64,000 bases of DNA from Phormidium tanganyikae FI6-MK23 (GTDB lineage Bacteria; Cyanobacteriota; Cyanobacteriia; Leptolyngbyales; Leptolyngbyaceae). Positions 54,091 to 61,456 of this stretch are shown here, in pieces (the first letter of the stretch is position 1; the number at the start of each line of letters is the position of its first letter). The DNA is taken from NCBI GenBank assembly GCA_019359175.1, contig JAHHHU010000006.1, positions 124,001 through 188,000 on the forward strand. Direction: 5' to 3'. The position numbers were made by a program, and so were the translations under genes. The notes under the pieces were generated by a model. The model made no database searches and was not told the DNA's origin. It worked only from the letters and a program-made list of their open reading frames with translations.

Positions 54091-54400
54091 AGATAAGAAA
54101 TCCATATCGCGAATTTCATACTTCGCGCCCGTAATTCTGCGAATTTTCTATCAACTAGATTTAACAGTACACAAGGCTGAAAGAGCGTTTAAGCCTTTGA
54201 TAGGGCAAGATTTAAGAGATTCTAATGAGAGGTTTAAAAAAATCAAATCTCAATCCCTTGCATGAATTTACGGTTGAGCGATGATATTGTTTACATTAAC
54301 TTCTTGTCATCAAATACGAACAAGAACCATCTTGACTAGAATCTTGAAATTGTTCTAAAAGATTTCAGTCGGATCATTCACACAAGCCCACCCGAAAAAC
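54091..54400. other. AT-rich intergenic stretch
   Basis: No convincing ORF. It probably contains the promoter of the LysM/M23 gene, whose transcript would then carry a leader of several hundred bases. Confidence 0.45.
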
Positions 54401-54404
54401 TCGT

Positions 54405-54540
54405 TAGATGCTGATCAATCCGCCGAATTCCAGTTTTAGCTCCCAGACTGTCCAGGATTTTCAAAATTCGGTTCAGCCTTGTGGCATGGGAACTTCAGCC
54501 CATCAGCTTCACCTTAGCGAGTTGACAGTCACTCAGCGAA
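54405..54540 (+). promoter_or_regulatory. Candidate structured leader RNA of the LysM/M23 peptidase gene
   Basis: Between 54405 and 54540 several stems can form in series: an outer stem pairing CTGATCAA (near 54412-54419, one bulge) with TTGACAG (54522-54528), a CCGAATT/AATTCGG stem around 54422-54475, and ATGGG/CCCAT with an 8-nt loop around 54486-54503. The gene begins about 200 bp further on. Position and gene type recall c-di-AMP (ydaO) riboswitches of wall hydrolases, but the ydaO signature blocks are not present, so the class is open. Confidence 0.35.
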
Positions 54541-54737
54541 TCTGCTATCGATTCTTTCGGATAGATACAGCAACACTGAGCAACACAGATTTCCCGAAAG
54601 TCTAAAAGTAGGGTAGTCTTGCTTGGGAGTGATCCCTGATTAAGGTCAAATTGCCTGATAGAAACTAAATCGAGTGACTGGCAACAAGTTTCGACTCGAT
54701 GACAGTTAAATGCTGCACACTTTAGGAGGTCGTTTTT

Positions 54738-56555
54738 TTGAAACGAGCAGTTCCGCAAGACGTAAACTCAGTTCCTTTTAGCGCCCTCGACTCCGAGAAC
54801 GCTGAAGAACACCCCCGGCAGACGCTTCCAGAGGCAAATCGAACCGTTCGTACCTCTGCTGCCATGCTTGGACTCGCCTTTTCAGTTGGCGCATATGGTC
54901 TAGCCGCTCCTCAACAAGCGGAAGCCGCCACCGCCAATGAACCCGCGACATCCGACTTGACACCTAGCACTTCTGCTTCGGCGGACGCACCCACCGCGTC
55001 TGAGCCAATCGCCTCGCCCGCTTCCACGACGACTTACACCGTCCAAGAAGGTCAAACACTCTGGAAAATTGCAGAACTTTACGGCATTGATGCTGCGAAG
55101 CTGGCAAATCTGAATGGCTTGCAAACCACCGCAGTTCTATCGGTCGGTCAAACCCTGCAAGTGCCAGCCACAAACCGTACCGCAATCAGTGGCGTGCCGA
55201 TTCAATCGCTCCCTGATCTCAAAGCAGTTCCCGTCATTCCTCCGCAGGCAAGCGCCCCTCAAGGCGTTTCGTCTGTCGTCAAGCGCAAGCAAACGGCACT
55301 CGAAGGATTGCAGCAGAACCGCGATCGATTAAAGCAAAGCCTGGCGGAGTTGAAGTCTGAGGAGCCTTCTAAGTCCCAATCTACCCCGGCGCAAACTGTG
55401 GCAATGATGCCCCAACCGAGTACGCCCAACCTTGCATCGTATCGAGTGAATCCCGGTGAGACACTTTCCTCGATCGCTCAAGTCCACGGCATCTCAGCCC
55501 GTGACCTTGCTGAACTCAACCGCCTGAGCAACCCAAATCTGGTGCAGGCAAACCAGTTCATCAAAGTTCCTCAAAAAATCGCACAGGCGCTTTCTCAGCC
55601 CGTCGCAACCGTTCAGCCTCAAGCTCCTACCGTTGCAGATGTTCAAGTGCTCACGGTTCCGAGCCTTGCCTCAACTCAGAACCCCGTCAATCCCAGCATT
55701 CCGCTGGCAATTGGTGGAGATGCGCGTCAGTTTGCATTCGCCAACCCGTCTCGCAACCGCGCTCCTGAAGCGCGTGGAGATGCGCGCCGAAATGATGACC
55801 AGTATGTCAATACGCTGATGTCGGAAATTTCGCGTCTGCGTGAGCGCTACCAGTCTCGATCTGCAAACCGCGAAGCTCCTAGAGCCGCTGTTTCTGAGAC
55901 TCCGTCACGCCGCGTGAACCCGCAGTTCAACCCTAATCGCCCTGTCGCCGCGCTTCGCACCGAAAGCCGCAGCGCTGTAGCTCCTTCGGGTCAAACTCGG
56001 TTAGAGCGGATGTTAGCAGATGCCCCCAAGCCGAAATCTCAGGTCATTGCAACTGCAACCCTCGGCTCAGAGTCCTACACTCCGATGCTGCGTTCTCCAG
56101 TCGGTAAAACGGTTTCGCCGAATCTTCCTTCTCTGGGTCGTCCAGATGCCTACATACCAGGCGATCGCTTCAAAGGCTATATGTGGCCCGCGAAAGGTAC
56201 CCTGACTTCGCCCTACGGCTGGCGCTGGGGACGGATGCACAAAGGTATCGATATCGCGGCTCCTGTAGGAACCCCGATCATGGCAGCGGCTTCTGGTAAA
56301 GTTGTCACCGCAGGTTGGAATGATGGCGGCTATGGAAACTTGGTTGAAGTGAAACACGCGGATGGAAGTGTGACTCTCTATGCTCACAACAGCCGACTAC
56401 TGGTTCGAGTGGGTCAGCAAGTACGCCAAGGACAGCATATCGCTGACATGGGCAGTACTGGGTTCAGTACGGGCCCTCACTCTCACTTTGAAGTGCATGT
56501 GCCGGGTCGAGGAGCAGTCAACCCGATCGCATTACTGCCTCAATCTCGGAGTTAG
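54738..56555 (+). CDS. LysM and M23-peptidase domain wall hydrolase (NlpD/EnvC-like)
   Basis: 605-aa murein hydrolase or hydrolase activator. Hydrophobic segment near residues 40-55 (AMLGLAFSVGAYGLAA), LysM domain 1 (YTVQEGQTLWKIAELYG), LysM domain 2 (SYRVNPGETLSSIAQVHG), a long disordered, Arg-rich linker, then a C-terminal M23 domain with HKGIDIAAPVG (His and Asp zinc ligands), LYAHNSRL and HSHFEVH. All zinc ligands appear intact, so it may be an active endopeptidase. Start is TTG at 54738, fixed by AGGAGGT at 54724-54730. Long structured leader upstream. Confidence 0.92.
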   Translation: MKRAVPQDVNSVPFSALDSENAEEHPRQTLPEANRTVRTSAAMLGLAFSVGAYGLAAPQQAEAATANEPATSDLTPSTSASADAPTASEPIASPASTTTYTVQEGQTLWKIAELYGIDAAKLANLNGLQTTAVLSVGQTLQVPATNRTAISGVPIQSLPDLKAVPVIPPQASAPQGVSSVVKRKQTALEGLQQNRDRLKQSLAELKSEEPSKSQSTPAQTVAMMPQPSTPNLASYRVNPGETLSSIAQVHGISARDLAELNRLSNPNLVQANQFIKVPQKIAQALSQPVATVQPQAPTVADVQVLTVPSLASTQNPVNPSIPLAIGGDARQFAFANPSRNRAPEARGDARRNDDQYVNTLMSEISRLRERYQSRSANREAPRAAVSETPSRRVNPQFNPNRPVAALRTESRSAVAPSGQTRLERMLADAPKPKSQVIATATLGSESYTPMLRSPVGKTVSPNLPSLGRPDAYIPGDRFKGYMWPAKGTLTSPYGWRWGRMHKGIDIAAPVGTPIMAAASGKVVTAGWNDGGYGNLVEVKHADGSVTLYAHNSRLLVRVGQQVRQGQHIADMGSTGFSTGPHSHFEVHVPGRGAVNPIALLPQSRS

Positions 56556-56578
56556 TCGATCGATCTGACATTTGGAAT

Positions 56579-56612
56579 GGGGAAGGATATGTGCCTTCCC
56601 TGTTTCGTTTTT
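56579..56612 (+). terminator. Intrinsic terminator after the M23 gene
   Basis: GGGAAGG (56580-56586) and CCTTCCC (56594-56600) with a 7-nt loop, followed by a T-rich stretch. Confidence 0.75.
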
Positions 56613-56653
56613 TAGAGCGATCGCTTTATTCGCTTCCTCAATTGTGGTATTCT

Positions 56654-56659
56654 TATAAT
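56654..56659 (+). promoter_or_regulatory. Candidate -10 box of the tRNA gene
   Basis: A perfect TATAAT lies four bases before the mature tRNA 5' end. No clear -35 box at 16-18 bp was seen; the short distance leaves almost no 5' leader. Confidence 0.45.
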
Positions 56660-56663
56660 GTAC

Positions 56664-56736
56664 GGCTCAGTAGCTCAGTGGTTAGAGCAGGGGACTCATA
56701 AGCCCAAGGTCGCAAGTTCAAATCTCGCCTGAGCCA
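56664..56736 (+). tRNA. tRNA with CAT anticodon (Met, or Ile2 after lysidine modification)
   Basis: 73-nt cloverleaf. The acceptor stem GGCTCAG pairs fully with CTGAGCC, the D-stem GCTC with GAGC, anticodon loop CTCATAA with CAT at 56697-56699, T-loop TTCAAAT. No CCA is encoded. Two oddities: the anticodon stem (GGGGA/GCCCA) has mismatches at both ends, and the T-stem (GCAAG/CTCGC) has one A-C mismatch. It is either a divergent working copy or starting to degenerate. It borders a region of gene remnants. Confidence 0.87.
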
Positions 56737-57015
56737 TCGTTTCAGCAATTAAAGGGTGTAAGTTTTGAAGAGAATTTACATCTCTTCGGGCAAATAGAAT
56801 TCGGGTAATTCCGAGCTTGGTTTTCTTGCTGCATAGTGCTGATAGGCAACATGCAGCAAGAAAACCAACTAACGCTGTAATGTCTCTCACTTCGATTCCA
56901 GTTTCTAGAGCCATCGTGATGAAGATGTAAGGGTAGTACTTTATCGGCAAATATTCGGGCAGTTGCGATTCATCGACTAACTCTTCGAGTACAGATCGCA
57001 CAGATAAACAAAGAT

Positions 57016-57351
57016 TTGAGCTTCTATAGCTATAAATTCACGAAACTTAGAGTCGATAACGCTCATGGTGTTGCTCCTCACAAACCGACTTTGTTACTCG
57101 CTGTGATTGAGCTATTTGAGCAAAAGAAGGTCGAACACAATCAAGTTTATCTATCTCCAGAACTCATCGCAACTTTTCTCAAGTACTGGTCGAACTTAGT
57201 CACAAGTAAGCATCGATCAGATATTGCTTTACCTTTCTTCCATCTCACAGGAGGAAGATTGGGGACTGTTGGACGATTGGGAAAAGTTCGCGATCGACGT
57301 GGCTGGCTCAAATGCCCCGAAGACCACTGTGCTGAGTTGAAGGGGTATTGA
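57016..57351 (+). pseudogene. Truncated HNH-endonuclease-family gene (N-terminal part)
   Basis: The first 75-80 codons resemble the N-terminal region of a family of restriction-like HNH endonucleases: FTKLRVDNAHGVAPHKPTLL, then LSPELIATFLKYWSNLV and KHRSDIALPFFHLTGG. After that point the translation (GRLGTVGRLGKVRDRRG) loses similarity and the ORF stops at 57351. The HNH catalytic half is absent. Only a TTG is available as start. Most likely a defence-gene stub. Confidence 0.68.
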
Positions 57352-57513
57352 GTGGTTTGGCGAGTGGCGAGAGAATGCTGACCCGTACCGAATGAAACTG
57401 GTGAAAGCTGCGCGTTGTCAGAGGATGAAATACAACCAAAATTTTGAGCGCTACTGATTACAGATGAGCAAACTGACATTTAAGCAGTAAAGAATCATTG
57501 GAAATGCACAGCT

Positions 57514-57999
57514 ATGCCACTATTTGAGATCCCTTCCGCAGATGGGTGTGACGCAGATATAGTTTTTGTCAGGGATCAAGAAAACCCAAATGATCCTGTT
57601 TACACTCACTATGCGTTTACGAGGGGATCTACCGCCAGCAATAATGAAATTAGGCAGCGACGAGGCATTCCATTAGACAACTTCCGAAGCTGGGAAAGGT
57701 TTATCAGGGAGTTTCCAGAAATTGAAGAACGGCTATCTAACTCAATAGAGTATTCACCAGGAGAGAGCGTTCTCAGTTCTGCATCTGATGATCCAAATTT
57801 TCATATAAACACTGTTATGCGCCTTGGTGCGCTTGAAGTACTTGCTAACATTTTTTCAGGTCGTATTACTGCTAACGACAAAGATCCATTTCCACATTAA
57901 CTTGCACTACAACAGTATGTAAGGGCAAATTCAGCCAGAGTTGAGCGTTTATTGATTGCTGATGAGGTTGGTCTTGGAAAAACGATTGAGATTGGGTAG
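57514..57999 (+). pseudogene. Truncated SNF2-type helicase gene (N-terminal part)
   Basis: The frame from ATG 57514 has an intact-looking N-terminal part (MPLFEIPSADGCDADIVFV), reaches DKDPFPH, then a TAA (57898-57900), then continues in frame as LALQQYVRANSARVERLL and IADEVGLGKTIEIG before a TAG (57997-57999). DEVGLGKT is the Walker A motif of SNF2/Swi2 helicases, preceded by the usual PHQL context: the TAA would be a CAA to TAA change. Everything after motif I is missing. Such helicases occur in bacterial defence islands. Confidence 0.72.
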
Positions 58000-58115
58000 T
58001 CCTATTTTGGAAAGGCTAAAGAATAAACGACCATCATCAGAAGCTTTGCAATTGTAAACTGTCTGTCCTAACCCATTTTTCTTTGTCCTTTCTTAAATGG
58101 CACCACCCTGTTTTG

Positions 58116-58448
58116 CTACACTCCCCTGCTGAGTTTCATCTCAAAGGTCAAACCCGAAAGACCACAGAATAGAGAGTTTACATCCACTCGCATGACTAGA
58201 TCGAGCATTTGAATTGGCAAGGTTTCAGGAGGCAGTTTATCACTCACACTCACAGTACTGCCGTGAATCAGTAAACTATCGAGTTCAAAGATCCCAAACT
58301 CTAGCGATCGTACCCACTCTACTAAGTTACACGGTACGGAATCCCGAAGCTTTTTCGTCATGTTGATGCCATGGCGATCGCAATAGAACTTGGCAAAGTC
58401 GAGCGCATTATCGGTTTTGTAGACGAGTGTTGCTGTTTTACAATCCAT
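58116..58448 (-). CDS. Hypothetical protein of unknown family
   Basis: 110-aa protein, probably soluble. Segments: TATLVYKTDNALDFAKFYCD, GINMTKKLRDSVPCNLVEW, and EFGIFELDSLLIHGSTVSV. No motif known to me. I chose the ATG at 58448 (MDCKTATL); the frame is open to 58466. It lies between the gene remnants and the tandem palindromes, and could itself be an island gene. Confidence 0.6.
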   Translation of the reverse strand: MDCKTATLVYKTDNALDFAKFYCDRHGINMTKKLRDSVPCNLVEWVRSLEFGIFELDSLLIHGSTVSVSDKLPPETLPIQMLDLVMRVDVNSLFCGLSGLTFEMKLSRGV

Positions 58449-58479
58449 TGTTACTTCCTTACACAAGTTGATGCGCCCA

Positions 58480-58529
58480 TATTCTCAAGCCATCACTAAG
58501 ACTTCAGTCTTAGTGATGGCTTGAGAATA
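58480..58529. repeat. Perfect 50-bp palindrome (24-bp arms)
   Basis: Arms 58480-58503 and 58506-58529 are perfectly complementary with only 2 bp between them. No T run follows; it can form a cruciform in DNA or a very stable RNA hairpin. Confidence 0.92.
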
Positions 58530-58565
58530 ATCATGCTTGATCTCAAAGTGAGATCAAGCATGATT
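58529..58565. repeat. Perfect 37-bp palindrome (17-bp arms)
   Basis: Arms 58529-58545 and 58549-58565 are perfectly complementary with a 3-bp centre. It directly adjoins the previous palindrome (sharing one base). Confidence 0.92.
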
Positions 58566-58637
58566 TACATTATGTTGTGATTTACTAAAAACATTCGTAA
58601 CCTGCTTACTAATCCAGCGTACCTGAGCAAACTTGAA

Positions 58638-59024
58638 CTACTGCGATCGCTCCTCCCCAGTCGGTAGAGGCGGCAACACTGCATAGAGCTTTTGCTTAAT
58701 CAGATTGGGACGTTCTTTGTAGGGAACTTTGCCGCTCGGAGCAACGACATACTGCTGACTAAATTGCAGCAATTCGGGAACAGACTGAATGGGAGAGACT
58801 TGACTCAGCATAAATGTCAGCTTGTTTGGAGCCGAAAATGCTAAGGCGCAGGCGTGTTGGCAAGCTGCCATGCACCGCACAGGCTGTAAAACGATTTCGT
58901 CCTGATTGTCAGCGAGCGCTTCATTCAGTCGATCAAAGAGAGCTTGCCCCGCAGGCTGTTTAACAGTTAATTCAGCTTCTGAGGAACGGCAAAGCACACA
59001 AACGAATAAGGTGTGTTGAGTCAT
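58638..59024 (-). CDS. DUF1636 metal-binding protein
   Basis: 128-aa protein of the DUF1636 family, a thioredoxin-like 2Fe-2S ferredoxin type often found under cobalamin control. Cysteines: FVCVLC at the N-terminus, then CMAACQHAC in the middle, giving the C-x3-C-x3-C layout. Last gene of the presumed B12-riboswitch operon; 45 bp after the desaturase. The role may be in electron transfer to a B12- or cobalt-linked enzyme; this is an inference. Confidence 0.82.
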   Translation of the reverse strand: MTQHTLFVCVLCRSSEAELTVKQPAGQALFDRLNEALADNQDEIVLQPVRCMAACQHACALAFSAPNKLTFMLSQVSPIQSVPELLQFSQQYVVAPSGKVPYKERPNLIKQKLYAVLPPLPTGEERSQ

Positions 59025-59069
59025 GGCAGGTTTGTAGTTTCAGAGCTTTGATAGGAGTAGAGAAACTGC

Positions 59070-59909
59070 TCAATGCTTAGATTGAACTGAGCTTACTGCT
59101 TTCACATTCGTCACGCACCCCAATTTTTCAAGACCTTGAATCATCAGCCAAACGAGATCGATTTCCCACCAGTGCCAGCCGAATCTTGCCGAAGCTTGAC
59201 TCGCATGATGATTGTTGTGCCATCCTTCGCCAAATGTCAGCAAGGCAACCCACCAACAGTTTGTGGAGCGATCGCTACTTTCAACATTGCGATACCCGAA
59301 CTGATGACAGGCACTATTGACAAAACAAGTACTGTGAAATCCCACAAATAGCCGAGCAAAAATGCCCCAAACTACAAAAGGCATTCCGCCCAAGACGTAC
59401 AGTACAACTGCAAGAACAAGTTGCAGTGCGATATAGTGCTGATGACAAAATTGGTAGAATCGATCGTCTGCAATATCTTTAGTAAAGCGTCGCAGCTCCG
59501 TTTTCATTGGGACTTCGTGCATCAGCCAACTGATATGACTCCACCAAAATCCTTGCGTCGAATCATGTGGATCTCCTGCGCGATCGACATACTGATGGTG
59601 CATCCGATGATATCCCACCCAACCCATTACAGCCCCTTGACCTGCTAAAGTGCCGCAAAGAATTAGACTATATTCCAGCCATTGCGGAGCCTTAAAACTG
59701 CGATGAGAAGCTAAACGGTGAAAGCCTAGAGAGATTCCTAGCCCAATGGTAAGACAATGCAAAAAGATAGCAACTCCAATGGCGCTCCAATTAAAGTAGG
59801 CGGGAAATAGAGCAAGTAATGCACCAAGATGCAATCCCAGCGTAGGGATGATTACAACCCAACGAGGGCGAGGCTTCGATCGAACATCAATCATGTTGTT
59901 AGTTTTCAA
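59070..59909 (-). CDS. Acyl-lipid/acyl-CoA delta-9-type desaturase
   Basis: 279-aa integral membrane di-iron desaturase. All three His boxes are present: HRLASHRS, HRMHHQYVD and HNNHHASQ. Four membrane segments flank them. Resembles cyanobacterial DesC-type desaturases, introducing a double bond in saturated acyl chains. The unusual point is the context: second gene of an operon headed by a cobalamin riboswitch, next to DUF1636. Start ATG at 59909; 40 bp separate it from the upstream gene. Confidence 0.9.
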   Translation of the reverse strand: MKTNNMIDVRSKPRPRWVVIIPTLGLHLGALLALFPAYFNWSAIGVAIFLHCLTIGLGISLGFHRLASHRSFKAPQWLEYSLILCGTLAGQGAVMGWVGYHRMHHQYVDRAGDPHDSTQGFWWSHISWLMHEVPMKTELRRFTKDIADDRFYQFCHQHYIALQLVLAVVLYVLGGMPFVVWGIFARLFVGFHSTCFVNSACHQFGYRNVESSDRSTNCWWVALLTFGEGWHNNHHASQASARFGWHWWEIDLVWLMIQGLEKLGCVTNVKAVSSVQSKH

Positions 59910-59949
59910 ATTGCTCTAGCTTTTATCGATTCGATGCTTGAGGGTGCAA

Positions 59950-60405
59950 TCAAAATTTGACTCTCAAATCATTTGCTTGCGGTTGGAACTCTTCCCAACG
60001 TCGCCGCACTTGTTTAGCACAATCTACAGGAGAGATAGCTAAATTTTGGAGCAGGTTGATTTCTAGTTCCTGATTTCCATGAATGAGAAGAACGATCGCT
60101 TGAGCCGGATTGTAAGTTGCGATCGCACTTTCCACTCCGGCGACTACCGTTTGCTCCAGTTGCAATTCCCCTAAATACCCTGCAACTTGGACTTGAGGAA
60201 TAAACATCTGGTTGAAACTGACAAAATCAACCTGCCAATCAATAGACGGCAGAATTGGATCAACGACATCACAAACGAGCAACCCTCGTCCCCGCTGAAG
60301 ATATCCATTCCACGCACCATATCCAAGGGTCAGAATATTGTGATGGATCAATTGGTGCTGCCAGTGACGATTGTCTTTCTGCCGGCAATCATTTCGTATG
60401 TGCAT
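59950..60405 (-). CDS. Hypothetical protein, first gene of the B12-riboswitch operon
   Basis: 151-aa protein, no signal peptide or membrane helix. Features: NILTLGYGAWNGYLQRGRGL, VCDVVDPILPSIDWQVDFVS, and AIVLLIHGNQELEINLLQN. I do not recognise a family; the second half is alpha/beta-like. I chose ATG 60405 (MHIRNDCRQKD), the frame is open to 60453. First reading frame downstream of the cobalamin aptamer. Confidence 0.65.
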   Translation of the reverse strand: MHIRNDCRQKDNRHWQHQLIHHNILTLGYGAWNGYLQRGRGLLVCDVVDPILPSIDWQVDFVSFNQMFIPQVQVAGYLGELQLEQTVVAGVESAIATYNPAQAIVLLIHGNQELEINLLQNLAISPVDCAKQVRRRWEEFQPQANDLRVKF

Positions 60406-60623
60406 TCGCGTTCTCTGTAAAAACATCAAAATGGGAACCACTTGTCTACACAAAGCAGCACCTCTGCCATACTTGCCTCATCGACGCAATGGCAATTTAA
60501 TCCGACGCAATTCAAGCAAGAACGCTACAACACTAAATCTGCAAACAAAGTTTGATCGCAAACGAATCGCAAAAAATTGGGATTTCCCATCATCCGTACC
60601 TCGCAGATGAAAAATAACAGATT

Positions 60624-60747
<124 letters not shown>

Positions 60748-60825
60748 GTTCTGAAAGATACCACACTCTAAAGACGGCATCACACAAATCTTTCCTCAGC
60801 CTATAATCTTCGAGCCTTGGGAGAT

Positions 60826-61455
60826 TCAATTCCACGATCGCTGAATTGCTTTCTGAATCGGGGCGTAAGTTCGACGATGATGAGGTGTGATTCCAAACGT
60901 TTCGATCGCTTCAAGATGCTGTTTTGTTCCATAGCCTGCATTGCGTTCCCAGCCGTAGTTCGGAAATCGGGTTGCAAGTCGCTGCATAAATCGATCTCGT
61001 CTGACTTTTGCAATGATTGAGGCGCAGGCGATCGCATAACAAGTTGCATCCCCATCCACGATCGCCGTGTGTGAACCGAGATCGGCTTGTTTAATCGGTC
61101 GTCCATCAATGAGCGCATGATCGTAAGGCAGGATTCGAGAGAGCGCTCGCTGCATGGCGAGATAAGAGGCTCGTAATACATTGATTTGCTCAATTTCTTG
61201 AACCGTTGCGATTCCGACTCCGACCGCGATCGCGTTTGCTTTGACTGGATTGAATAACCGCGATCGTGCAGATGCAGACAAGAGTTTGGAATCTCGAACG
61301 CCTTCTAGCATTTCGCACTCAGTCGGTAAAAGAACTGCCGCTGCAACAATCGGGCCTGCAAGACAGCCTAAACCCGCTTCGTCTACACCTGCAACACGAA
61401 GCAGCCCTTGCTTCCACAAAGACTGCTCCATTTCTAGCGTCGGATTCTGAGGCAA
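60826..61455 (-). CDS. rnhB: Ribonuclease HII
   Basis: 209-aa enzyme cleaving RNA in RNA-DNA hybrids at the RNA-DNA junction. Acidic centre: DEAG at the N-terminus, Asp in HALIDGRPIK and a further Asp region. One oddity: the normally invariant G-R-G after DEA reads G-L-G here (DEAGLGCLAG). It starts one base from the rne stop on the same strand, so the two are coupled. Also seen: AGYGTKQHLEAIETFG and HHRRTYAPIQ. Confidence 0.9.
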   Translation of the reverse strand: MPQNPTLEMEQSLWKQGLLRVAGVDEAGLGCLAGPIVAAAVLLPTECEMLEGVRDSKLLSASARSRLFNPVKANAIAVGVGIATVQEIEQINVLRASYLAMQRALSRILPYDHALIDGRPIKQADLGSHTAIVDGDATCYAIACASIIAKVRRDRFMQRLATRFPNYGWERNAGYGTKQHLEAIETFGITPHHRRTYAPIQKAIQRSWN

Positions 61456-61456
61456 G

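Noticed and set aside
54405..54540. c-di-AMP (ydaO) riboswitch
   Set aside because: The gene context fits and a GCCGAAT-like and a CAGCT-like word are present, but the other conserved blocks are missing and the stems follow a different order. Kept only as an unclassified structured leader.
56755..57001. Minus-strand ORF next to the tRNA
   Set aside because: The translation looks partly protein-like, but it runs into the antisense of the tRNA, has no family match and no clear ribosome binding site. It could be another remnant; I could not support it as a gene.
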